NCBI GenBank assembly: GCA_037447655.1
Contig: JBBHKE010003315.1
Span: 64,001 to 128,000 of the forward strand
Direction of reading: 5' to 3'
Source: Zygnema cylindricum
Lineage: Eukaryota; Streptophyta; Zygnematophyceae; Zygnematales; Zygnemataceae
DNA length: 64,000 bases
Part shown: positions 54,478 to 64,000 of the stretch, in pieces
Numbering within the stretch: the first letter of the stretch is position 1
Layout of the letters: the number at the start of each line of letters is the position of its first letter
The notes under the pieces: model-generated
Told to the model about the DNA's origin: nothing
Seen by the model: only the letters and a program-made list of their open reading frames with translations
Databases searched by the model: none
Position numbers and translations under genes: made by a program

Positions 54478-56346
54478 ATGTTTGTACTTTCTATGGGGGA
54501 GGTTTTGTACCGTCTTGTGGCTCGATCAATGTGTCTACAACTTCAAGGGGCGTTTCACGATTATTTTTCCCCTCATCAATTTGGTGTCGCTACACGGGGC
54601 GGTTGTGAGGCAGTCGTCCATGGTTTACGTGCGACAATGGACCTCCACCCAGATTGGGTCGTTCTCCAAGTTGATATTGCTAATGCTTTTAATACTGTGG
54701 ATCGTAACGCCATCTTCCGCGAGTTGCGACAAGCCCCCCCTCCTATCAACCAACTTTTCCCTTTTGTTCGCACCTTTTACTCTTCGCCCAGCTCTCTTGT
54801 TTACTCCCTTGGTGGCCCATTGGGAGATGTTGCCACTTTGGACTCAGTCACCGGTACTCGTCAAGGGGACCCTTTGGGAGCCCCTCTATTTGCTCTGGCC
54901 CACTTACAAGTCTTACGAGCATCCGCGACCGCTTTCCCCAATTGTTTGTTCCCTTCGGTGGCGGATGACACACATATTATCGGTCCACCAGACCAGGTGG
55001 TTCCTGCCTTCCACTACTTTTCTGACCAACTTTCAAGAATAGGTCTGTCAGTCAAAATCCCTAAATGTGTTGCGTGGTCACCAATTGGCCTACCACGAAA
55101 CTTCCCTCTTCCTCCGGGCTTTCGTGTTTGTACGCCTCAAGAGGGTTTAAGGGTTTTAGGTTCTCCAATTGGCGCCCCTGAATTTGTTCACCAGTTTGTT
55201 ACGGATGCTTTATTGGACGACCTTTCTCACTGTGAGGACCTTCCAAAAATGCATGATTCCCAAGTGGCTTTTGCGATTTTAACTCGTTGTTTTTCGCAAC
55301 GTCCCTTGTACTTGGCTCGCACTCTTCCCTCGAGTTCTTCTTTCCTTTCCTCACTTTCGGATTTTGATAATCGTTTGTTTGCGATTTTGCATCAACTTGT
55401 TAGGCATGGTATTTTTGATCGCCCGGAAGGGCTTCTCGCTCGTCGCCAATCCGCTTTACCCGTCTCTTTTGGGGGTCTTGGTCTGTGTCCTACAAAGACC
55501 ATAGCACCGGCCGCTTACTTGGGTAGTTGGGCTCTAGTTGCATCCATCATTAGTTCGAGGTTTGTGGTGGACGATAATCCAATCTTGGCCCATGCGATCT
55601 CTACCGTTGACGAGGGTTCTTTCTCATTTCAAGAATCGTTATTGTCTACTCGTTTACTTTTGCCAGCTGAGGCCCAAGCTGCCATCCCTCCATTCTCTTC
55701 CCTCCTTACCAGCAGTCATTCCCGGGTACAACAACATATCACCGATAAGGTTGTCGCCGCTGACTTTAACAACCTACTTGAGGCGCTACCTACGGCTGAA
55801 GCACGGGCTCGACTGCGCTCTTGTTCAAGACCTGGTGTTGGGGCTTGGCTCGTCGCTACTCCAATTTTTGCCTCACTTCGTTTATCTTCTCAACAATTTT
55901 CTTGTGCACTCCGTTTACGTCTTGGCTTGCCACACCCTTCCCTTTTGGGTAAGCCTCGTTGCGTCTGTGGCCAATCTATAGATGAGCAAGGCGTCCATTT
56001 GCTTCGTTGTTCACATGGTGGAGAACGTACATCGGCGCATGATATGGTTCGAGATGCAGTCGCCTCGGTTGGTAGTGAAGCCGGGTATACGGTAAAACGT
56101 GAGGTGTCGCATATCCTCCCGCCATGTTCTCAATCTCGAGGAGTGCTCGGCCTTCGCGTGGACCTTGTGTTTTTGCAAGGTGCACAAAGAACATTGGAGG
56201 ATGTAGTTTTGACCGACCCAACGGGATCCCATGTTTCAACGCGTGTGGCATTACATACTGGTGTTGCGCTCAAGATGCAGCGGCTTCTAAAGAACGCGAT
56301 TACGCTCATCGGGACCGAGGCGACAACTTCATACCTTTTGCTTTAG
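54478..56346 (+). pseudogene. LINE-type reverse transcriptase with zinc/endonuclease tail
   Basis: The frame opens at GEVLYRLVARSMCLQLQGAF, which lies well inside an RT domain, so the element is 5'-truncated. RT motifs: VLQVDIANAFNTV (motif A Asp), GTRQGDPLGAPLF (motif B), SVADDTHIIG (motif C, ADD), then thumb. Near 55940-56090 a PRCVCGQ...HLLRCSHGG...HD pattern is a CCHC-type zinc motif, followed by RVDLVF and a later Asp-containing strand, compatible with a restriction-like endonuclease. This architecture (RT, then zinc finger and endonuclease) belongs to early-branching non-LTR elements. A frameshift near 56260 ends the frame at 56344. Confidence 0.85.
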
Positions 56347-56609
56347 AGATATTTGTGATATTGGACTCGTCGTTCGATAAATTCATCCGCGATTGTGCTC
56401 GACGGTCGTGTGAGGCTCGAGGACTTGGCAGCCCTCCCTTGGCTCTCATGTCAACCTTTTACCGCCAACGTATCTCTGTTGCCCTTCAACATTCTCAAGC
56501 ATCTGCCGTTATCCGACAGATCACGATGGTGAACGATGGTCGAGGCCTGCGAGACTTACCTCCTCGCCACCCGGTGCACATTGAAGATATTTGTTCCTCA
56601 AACCATTAG
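56265..56609 (+). pseudogene. C-terminal continuation of the LINE ORF in another frame
   Basis: AAASKERDYAHRDRGDNFIP and LDSSFDKFIRDCARR in the next frame are the expected continuation of the protein, showing that one frameshift near 56260 split the ORF. It ends at 56607. A T/G-rich 3' tail follows to about 56780 without a clear poly(A). Confidence 0.75.
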
Positions 56610-56780
56610 TGTAGTTTTGTTTTAGGCTTTGGGCTGACGGCCCTTTTTTGTCATCTAGAGCTTTTGTATAGTGTAGTTTTAAGTGCTTTTGTAGTTTAAT
56701 TTTAGTGTTTGTTTTTTGTTTCCAATGTTTTCTATGCTTTCTTTTGCTCTTAGGGTTGGTTAGCATTTACAATTTCAGTA

Positions 56781-56966
56781 CGTACTTTTGGATTTACAAA
56801 TCTAGCCTTTAGTGGTAGTGAACACTTTTCCTTTTCAATCAAGTTTTGTACTTTGATGGTTTAACCATCGCGTACGTACTTTTGGATTTACAATTCTAGC
56901 CTTTAGTGGTAGTGAACACTTTTCCTTTTCAATCAAGTTTTGTACTTTGATGGTTTAACCATCGCG
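56781..56966 (+). repeat. Two-copy tandem repeat, 94-bp period
   Basis: Units start CGTACTTTTGGATTTACAA at 56781 and 56875 and are almost identical. They lie just after the LINE tail and may be its 3' terminal repeat. Confidence 0.8.
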
Positions 56967-57014
56967 TTTTTCATAATAAAATCTTTCCCTTTTTCTTTTC
57001 ATTACAGTACAGTA

Positions 57015-57213
57015 CACCGTCGATCGTATTTAGCGTGTAGAAATTATTAGAGTAAAGAAAAATTTAGCGTCATTATTTCTAATTCAGTGCCAAGAGACGT
57101 GGCAATTTATGATCCACGTCATTAAATAGCGTCATTTATTCTATTTAAGGTTCAAGGGTCAAAATTTAGGGGCGCCGAATTAGTGTTCAACACGCTAAAT
57201 ACGATCGACGGTG
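57015..57213. mobile_element. 199-bp MITE with perfect 23-bp TIRs
   Basis: The TIRs begin CACCGTCGATCGTATTTAGC at 57015 and mirror exactly at 57191-57213. TA flanks both sides (57013-57014, 57214-57215). Ends are related to those at 61778 and 62232. Mariner-type TA targeting is the likely class. Confidence 0.8.
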
Positions 57214-57413
57214 TACTTCGTTCTATGTAAGCTAGTCTCTAAAAAAGTGAGCCTAGTGTCAAATTTAAGGTTTTTTTTATATCATTTTCCTCCACATTTA
57301 AATGTGTAATGAGATTATCTTATGGAAGACACAAAATGTGTAACAAACATAGTAAAATTGGTGTTATATTTAAACTTCGAATATTCTCTAGTTTGGTATC
57401 TTCCTCTTTTTGA

Positions 57414-57888
57414 CCCTTTGCCATGTCATATGAGCTCGTCTTCAAACTTCAATTGAAATCGATTTGAACAAGTGAACAACGAACATGATTACGTTTTCGC
57501 AAGTGCCATATATAGTTTAGCATTTTTGCACGAGGGAGAGTACACGCTAATTTTTTTTGCTCTTCACGCAACTATACGGAATGGTAACAGGAAGGGTCTC
57601 CAACCTCCATTTTCATTCACGGGCCCTTTGCAAAAGTCTACGTCGTCTTTGTCTCTCTCCCTCTCTCATACATTACCACTTATTTTTGCCTTTCAACGGA
57701 ATGGAACAAAAAAACAACGATAAAAAATGAAAGAGCTCTCGATTTTTTTTTTAATACCTTTGGGCGTGGTTTGATGGCAAAGCGATTAAGAAAAGACAAA
57801 AAAATCAAAATTGAGAAGCCATGTTTGGAATTAGTGTCGTTAACGCTGTCGGACAAATTTTGTAGATATCTACAACCTTTAAAGTCCT
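57414..57888 (+). mobile_element. F-family TIR element, partial
   Basis: Shares the GGGTCTCCAACCTCCATTTTC block and following TCTCTCTCCCTCTCTC with F1 and F2. The left end is missing; the right end may be shared with the next copy. Confidence 0.5.
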
Positions 57889-58791
57889 AACGGGGTGTCC
57901 CCATCTAATCGATACTCTGAAGAAGTACTTTCGATTTTAGTGAAGAGTCTCCATACAGCTTAAAGAGCGTCCCAATGTGCAAAAATGAAATCGGAACTTT
58001 GAAATGTGACGGTTCCTACAATTAGCGACTTCTACAAAAAAAGTGACGGTTGTGGACGTCTATTTTTTTGTGACATTCTAGATGTTTAAGGTTTTGTGAC
58101 ATTGTGACGGCATGCTCACTTGTGACAACGTCGACGTCACTGATTCAAGAAATCTCGACCATGGCTTCCCGATTTCGTTTTTTCGACTTTTCTCTCTCGA
58201 CTTGCCATCAAAAAATACCCAAAGGTAGTCAAAAAAATTAATTTTCCAAAGATCTTTCATTTCATACTAGTATTGTCATGTCCCATTCTAAAAGGTGTGA
58301 GATAAAAGTGATAGTGTGAGAGGTAGAGGGGAGAGGCGACGACAACGTAAAATTTTGCAAAGGACCCATGAATGAAAGTGGAGGTTTGAGACCCCTGCAA
58401 ATTGTTTTCCATACATGCGCGTGACGGGCAGGGAGAAAAATAGTGAGTACTCTCCCTTGTCCTAAAATTCCCCCACTCGTGTGGTGAGTGCGTGGATCGT
58501 TTGTCATTCGTTTTTCGGGTGATACTTTAAGTAAAATCACCTCGCCATATGATTTTTAATAATGTTTTTTTATGACCTTGATTCTCTTGCCTGGGGTCGA
58601 AAGGAAGAAAACGCCAAAATGAGTTCACAAGACGACAAACATGGAGTACATTAACCGTATCGAACTGACGTTTTTTTTAACTGTGGTAAAAGTAATTTAT
58701 TTCCGTATGGCAAAAGATCTTCTCGTTGGGGACTGGATTTTAGGGGAAAACGACAGATAAAAGTAGATGCTTTAATACATGGGACACCCCC
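57889..58791 (-). mobile_element. GGG/CCCCATG TIR element, copy F3
   Basis: Ends CGGGGTGTCCCCATC (57890) and ACATGGGACACCCCC (58791) are inverted. The interior is the reverse complement of F1-type sequence, including the block beginning GAAAGTGGAGGTTTGAGACC at 58373. Confidence 0.65.
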
Positions 58792-58940
58792 TAATTTACG
58801 ATCTCACATTTGAACAGTATGAAAAGTATCACGGAGAATCGTCACTAAAATACTGAAGTTACATCTTTAAGTTTTGGACGATTAGATAAAGTCGTCTCAA
58901 GCTGACACCGTACAGAACTCGCAAAAAGGTCGCTCCAGAA

Positions 58941-59200
58941 CATAGTTCGAAAGTAGGCGTTTTATGGTAGGCCTTTGGTCGGCGACTTTAGCGTAAGTTG
59001 TGTTATGGGCTTTTCATGTGATCTTCTTCGATCGCTACTTTGATCAGCGACAGTGCGATCGTCCGAATCTGACAGTGTATAAAAATATTTTTGGTCCGAG
59101 TGTTTTAATTGGTCCAATTTTTGGTTCGAATGTTTTAATTGGTCCGAATAGGTCCGAATACAATATGGGTCTTAAGGTCATATTCATAGTTGTTCAAATC
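58941..59200 (+). mobile_element. Foldback-family element, truncated
   Basis: Starts CATAGTTCGAAAGTAGGCG and follows 60693-61334 with an internal deletion (the A-run segment is missing); fades near 59200. Confidence 0.55.
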
Positions 59201-59249
59201 GCGCGATTTTTTCCTTTTTTCTGATTAAAACGTATAACTCGTGACTTTT

Positions 59250-59470
59250 GAATAAATCGGAAAAAAACGCATGTACTTTCTGTCCTGTAAACTGAACGGA
59301 TAATTTACAGAAACTGTACGGTATGTACAGTAACTGTACGGATTTGTCCCAAAAAAGTACGGAATTTGACTAATAGATACGTTGCACTTCGTATTACTTT
59401 CTGTCCGGTAAACTGAACAGAAATTTAACTGGAAACGTACGGAATTGTAACAAAATTGTACGGACTATGA
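59250..59470. repeat. Diverged direct repeats rich in GTACGG
   Basis: TACTTTCTGTCCTGTAAACT near 59274 and TACTTTCTGTCCGGTAAACT near 59394 head two roughly 120-bp units with many GTACGG words. No known element identified; 59471-59987 holds nothing recognised. Confidence 0.4.
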
Positions 59471-59995
59471 CGAAAAGAGACGGGAACTGTACGGAAAATG
59501 TGCAAACTGCGGGATGTGTAAAATATATTTTTGTTTACATGTACAGTAAGGGTATCGAACAAGCCCCCATACAAGTGTGGGACCTTCGGCACCTCGCGGC
59601 ACCTCGCGCCGACATTTCTTACCTCTTGGGATCGGGTACGAGAAATAGGGTTTTGGGGTTTGGGTTGTTGCGGACGCAATCCACACCGTCCGATTATTAT
59701 TCTAGTACAGTAAATTCCATAGGTTTTTGCGTTTGCGGTGCACGCTGGGTAAAATTTGACGTTTTGTGATTAGTAATTAGTGATGCCACGTTTCGACAAC
59801 TCCATGAATTAAAAAAAAAACCTACCGCTTGTCTGTCACCTTGTCGCTTTTAAATTTCGAATCTAAATCTTGAAAGCGTACGGAACGGCAAGTCGGTTAT
59901 ACTCGTGACGATTGCATAGAGAAGCCGTTTAAGAAAATGCACCTGCAAATCATAATTTTTACACGTGTGGTACACTTCGAATGAAAACTATAAAC

Positions 59996-61334
59996 CATAG
60001 TTCAAAAGTAGGTGAAAGTAGGCCCATACAGTATGCCTATTGTATGCAAAACATACAATATGCCCTTAAGACCCATATTGTATTGGTCGAAAAATGAAAA
60101 TAAAGGTTAAGAGGGTTGAGTTGCACATCAATCGATAGAGAATTAAACGGCATGTCTAAATTTTGAAAAAAATTGGGACAAAAAATATTTTTTCTGTGAA
60201 TTTTGAGGTGTTTTTTATTTCAACCGTCAGATTTAGACGATCGAACGGTCGCTGAATCAAAGTAGCGATCTTCAGAAGATCACATGAAAAGCCCATAACA
60301 CAACTTACGATAGGACAATTTGTCATATTAGCGTCTGCAATTTTGAAGGCCACACTAAATAAAGCCTCAAATTGACCAACCAGGTTGCCTGTCCGCGTTT
60401 TTTTTTTTTTTTCCGGGTTTTTTTTCCGGCGGAATGTCATCCTACGCCGCGTCAGTTCGCTAAAAAAATTCGTCAGGTCGCGTGCGCTGTACTATGATCA
60501 TACGTCATATTCGTACGATCGTACAAGAGTGTCCGCAACTCATACCCATACAATATGCCTACTCTACGCGAGTTTAGTGCCAAGTTTAGTGCGCCTACCA
60601 AAGACCTACCATAAAAACGCCTACTTTTGAACTATGGTTTACGCCTACTTTTGAATTATCGTTTACGCCTACTTTTGAACTATGGTTTATAGCATAGTTC
60701 AAAAGTAGGCGTTTTTATGGTATGCCTTTGGTAGACGCGCAAAACTTTGCACTAAACTCGCGTAGAGTAGGCAGATTGTATGGGTGTGCGTTGTGGGCAC
60801 TCTTGTACGATCGTACGAATCTGACGTATGATCATGGTATTGCGCACGCCACCTGACGAAATTTTTTAGCGAACTGACACGGCGTAGGATGACATTCCGC
60901 GGGAAAGAAAACCCGGAAAAAAAAAAAAAAACGCGGACGAGCAACCTGGTTGGTCAATTTGATGCTTTATTTAGTGTGGCCTTCAAAATTGCAGACGCTA
61001 ATATGACAAATTGTCCTATCGTAAGTTGTGTTATGGGCTTTTCATGTGATCTTCTTAAGATCGCTACTTTGATCAGCGACCGTCCGATCGTCCAAAAATC
61101 TGACGGTTTAAATAAAAAACACCTCAAAATTCACAGAAAAAATGTTTTTTGTCCGATTTTTTTTCAAAATTTAGACATGCCGTTTAATTCTATATCGATC
61201 GATGTGCAACTGAACCCTGCTAACCTTTTTTTTCATTTTTCGACCAATACAATATGGGTCTTAAGGGCATATTGTATGTTTTGCATACAATAGGCATACT
61301 GTATGGGCCTACTTTCACCTACTTTTGAACTTTG
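59996..61334. mobile_element. Foldback element: two 640-bp arms in inverted orientation
   Basis: Left arm 59996-60636 and right arm 60693-61334 are near-complete reverse complements, separated by 56 bp made of partial end repeats (ACGCCTACTTTTGAA). An 8-bp direct duplication CTATAAAC flanks the whole unit (59988-59995 and 61335-61342), so it inserted as one piece. No transposase is present. Transcription would give a long hairpin. Confidence 0.85.
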
Positions 61335-61400
61335 CTATAAACGGCCTGGAGACAATCGTGTCGCATGTTATATGGAATATAGTGTTGATGGAGTAGAATT

Positions 61401-62664
61401 AGGGTAACCTCCCATGAGGCGTTCCCAGTAATCGTACGAACTCGTTTACTGGCGGTAATATTTGTAACACCCTTCCATCAAGTTGTGGCAGTGAAGCTAA
61501 ATTTGCTGACGTGTTAGATTACGAATGGTACCACGTAGGATCCTGTTGAGCCGCCCGGGAATAATCATCATTTCCAAAAGGACAAAATCGCAACAGCGTA
61601 TGTGTACGGGCAGACGCCGATTAAAATATCTTAGTAGCGTCACGCTAATGTACAATCTGAACTTTCTTAGGGTTGTCGTCATACCAACGGCCACGAAAAC
61701 AGTTGCAAAATTAAAGTTTGTACAAATGTCGAAGAATGTACCATTTGTACGTGAATGTACCATTTGCAACTACAGTACACCGCCAATCGTTATTAGCGTT
61801 GTGTACGCTAATTCCGTCCCGCTTTTTTTTTTTATTATTCTCCATTAGTGTAGTTCATTCTATTTTTTTCTTTATTCTATTTATGGTTATTTTCAGTATG
61901 TTTTATCTTAAATAGAGTGGTGTACGGTCAGTGTCAGACCGTACATAAATGTACCTTTTTAAGTTAAAAAGTACAATAAATTAGTTTTAGTAACCGCGGA
62001 GGCATGAGAATGTGCGTTCTAAAAAGGGAAAAAAACCAGGTCGTAAAAAATCCCGTTTGTACGATTTATGTACGATTTGTCAGATTTTGTACGGATACTG
62101 ATATTAGAGTAAGCATGTTTGCGACCGACAATTGTTTTTTCAAAGATCCAAATTACCATAATCAAACAATTAGAATGTATGATTTTTTCCAATACGCTAA
62201 AAAAACTTACACGCTAATAACGATTGGCGGTGTACTGTACCTGTACTTGATTTTGAACATTTATGAAGGAGGCGTGACAGGATTTCCTACAACCAAGATT
62301 TTGTCGTCGAACAGGCTGGCTATGATGTCAGACGGTACAATTCATTTGCCACATGTAAGTTTAGAGCTTCACGTCCGTCGTGGATCGACTCTGACTTTAC
62401 AAGTGGACCAAAAAACGCGTCCAGTAAGCGCAAATTGTCTTCCTAAGGACAGTCTGAGGAGACTAGCTACGTACTAGAAACAAGGCGTTTGCGTCGAAAA
62501 TTGAGAATCGAACAGTGGTAGTTTTCGCCAAGAAGTCTGGAGAATCTCAACGAATATTTAGTAAACAACTTTTGTAATAAAAAAAAAAAAACAGTACGAC
62601 TTAGTACGGAAAGGTACTTTCTCCAGTAAACAACCCCACTTTTCGCCTGATGGAAGGTTACCCT
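61401..62664. mobile_element. 1.26-kb TIR element containing a nested MITE
   Basis: Left end AGGGTAACCTCCCATGAGGCG (first 20 bases considered) and right end CGCCTGATGGAAGGTTACCCT are imperfect inverted repeats, related to the 2449-2480 terminus. A MITE at 61778-62232 sits inside. Confidence 0.6.
61778..62232. mobile_element. 455-bp TIR element with TA duplication
   Basis: CACCGCCAATCGTTATTAGC at the left is mirrored at 62212-62232. TA lies at 61776-61777 and 62233-62234. The left 150 bp correspond (inverted) to the MITE at 4004-4162. Confidence 0.75.
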
Positions 62665-62826
62665 TAGACGTTGGTCAAAACCAGAATCTTGAATGCAGAT
62701 TTTAAAATGACAGCATTTTTAAAAACAACAGTGACTGAAATTGACCGTAAATAATAATCATCGCAAATTGAATTAAATAACTTCTTTTCTGCAAGAATAC
62801 TACGATGTGGATCATTACTTATTCTG

Positions 62827-63362
62827 GACCGCAAATCGTTATTAGTGTCAAAGTTTAAATAGTGTTGAAGAAAATTTACCAAAATTGATGCTAATTAAGA
62901 ATTTGATTTTTTCTTTAAATGGTGTATTCTAATTTCGGCTTAATGCTAATTTGGAACAGCAAAAATGGAATATTTGCCGTACAATTACATACGTTAAAAT
63001 ATGTATCCGTACAAAATATTAGAAATCGTACGCCGTCGTGGAACTTAAATATCCGTACTTGTCAGACTAATTTAGGTGTCGAACTAATCCCGTTTTTTGA
63101 GCGCACTTTCATATGCATGCGCGTCTGATTTAATTCATTTGTTGTAAAATTTTCCCTTGAAAAGATACATTTATGTACGGTCTGACATCGACTGCACACC
63201 ACACTATTTATATCTTATTGTACTTTAGTTCTTTACGCTAGTTTGTACGGTACCTTAATTAACATCAAGGAAAAATTAAAATCATGTATCCTGTTTGAGG
63301 AAAAATATCATAATTTTAAGAACCCAAATTAGAGACTTTAACACTAATAACGATTCGCGGTG
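62827..63362. mobile_element. Related TIR element, inverted copy
   Basis: Left ACCGCAAATCGTTATTAGTG and right CACTAATAACGATTCGCGGTG mirror each other. The stretch at 63160-63200 is the complement of 61920-61960, so it is an inverted, diverged relative of the preceding element. Confidence 0.6.
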
Positions 63363-64000
63363 TATAGGCTTTGTCGATCTGTTTTTGACTTTTTGGTATA
63401 ATTTCCTTCAACATTTGCAAATAGTCAAATAATAAATAATAAAATTTGCCAGCCAATAGCTTAACTCAAAATATCACCACGCTGGAAGTATAAATAGCAA
63501 TAAAATAGAAAAGGTTCAAATGGTTGAAACAAAAAAGACATCCCGCAATACCTCCAGTTTGAGATACCCTTTTGAAACATCCTTGCTAAATTTCCTATTG
63601 CTTCCTAAAGATGATAATAGTGTTTGTGTTTTTTGTCCGAGAAGAATTTAACTTTCCATATAATCATGTCCTTGATTTAAAAAAACAAATGCTTGCTTAT
63701 GTTATTTATTCTTATGTTTATTTTTTTCGTCTTTTGTATTTGCTCAGCTTCATAGATCTTTTGTCCCGATTGTCACAAACGAACAAAGATAAAAAAAAAA
63801 CTACAAAAAGATGTGACCATTCTAAATTGTTAAATCGACAAAACATTTTTTTTTTTGCAACTTTTCAATGTCACAGACTCATAAGATGGAAATTTGACAT
63901 TTTTATCGACACTTCTTATATATACTTTCTCACAACAGATAATTTTTTGGTAAAAATAAATAAATAAACAACAAATAAAACGATAAACAAACACAAAATA
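63363..64000. other. AT-rich end of window, no gene seen
   Basis: Strongly AT-rich with many A and T runs. A 118-codon frame at 63611-63967 has no domain or compositional sign of coding and is left out. Confidence 0.45.

Noticed and set aside
60385-60630. ORF repeated in several foldback copies (also 4370-4603 and 60699-60944)
   Set aside because: The frame is inside a non-coding mobile repeat, begins in the A/T run, and reading frames shift between copies.
63611-63967. 118-codon ORF at the window end
   Set aside because: AT-rich, Lys/Phe/Tyr-rich product without domain; expected by chance in such composition.
1-64000. CRISPR array, phage or bacterial operon
   Set aside because: No regularly spaced short repeats with unique spacers, no ribosome-binding sites or compact operons; the element types are eukaryotic.

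Overview
The window reads as a repeat-dense nuclear segment of a plant genome with no host gene I can support. Nearly everything recognisable is a transposable element: Ty1/Copia and Ty3/Gypsy LTR retrotransposons nested in one another, one 5'-truncated LINE-like element, and several families of short terminal-inverted-repeat elements. The best taxonomic clue is the Copia primer-binding site GGTTATGGGCCCACC. It is complementary to the anticodon arm of initiator tRNA-Met in its plant form (GGTGGG stem), not the animal form. The AT/GTAC-rich background and the LINE type suggest, weakly, a seed-free plant.

Layout. 1-2475: three copies of a short TIR element. 2516-7013: Copia LTR pieces, small TIR elements and a solo LTR (5645-6877, TSD TATTG). 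7153-9044: two head-to-tail TIR elements. 9045-10737: no gene. 10738-12075: tail of a reverse-oriented Copia element. 12076-23630: LTR-internal-LTR-internal-LTR Copia array (elements A and B). 23722-42707: one chromodomain Gypsy element of about 7.4 kb, opened by three later Copia-family insertions: element C (24253-30680), a solo LTR (31219-32216) and element D (35073-39258). Target duplications bracket each. 42834-44630: a TIR-element piece and unassigned sequence. 44631-50016: reverse Copia element E beside an older LTR. 50018-52000: further Copia scraps. 54478-56780: LINE reverse transcriptase with a C-terminal zinc/endonuclease region. 57015-63362: MITEs and a 1.34-kb foldback palindrome. 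The last 640 bases are AT-rich and featureless.

The most interesting system is the Copia lineage itself (A, B, C, D, E and the solo LTRs). Its roughly 1-kb LTRs carry (i) an antisense tRNA-like module with A-box and B-box followed by a T4-T5 run, i.e. the layout of a Pol III unit; (ii) five GTAC cores at almost invariant spacing (N7-N5-N10-N6, 48 bp); (iii) a Gag start codon inside the LTR end, so that the primer-binding site is translated; and (iv) priming apparently by a cleaved 5' half of initiator tRNA-Met. Within it, element D has an uninterrupted ORF in which gag is kept and pol is shrunk to in-frame relics; a second, independent fragment shows the same reduced tail. The parts fit a family whose autonomous members (A, B, C, E, all now broken) supplied pol to gag-only members such as D. 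All functional statements are inferred from sequence reading alone.
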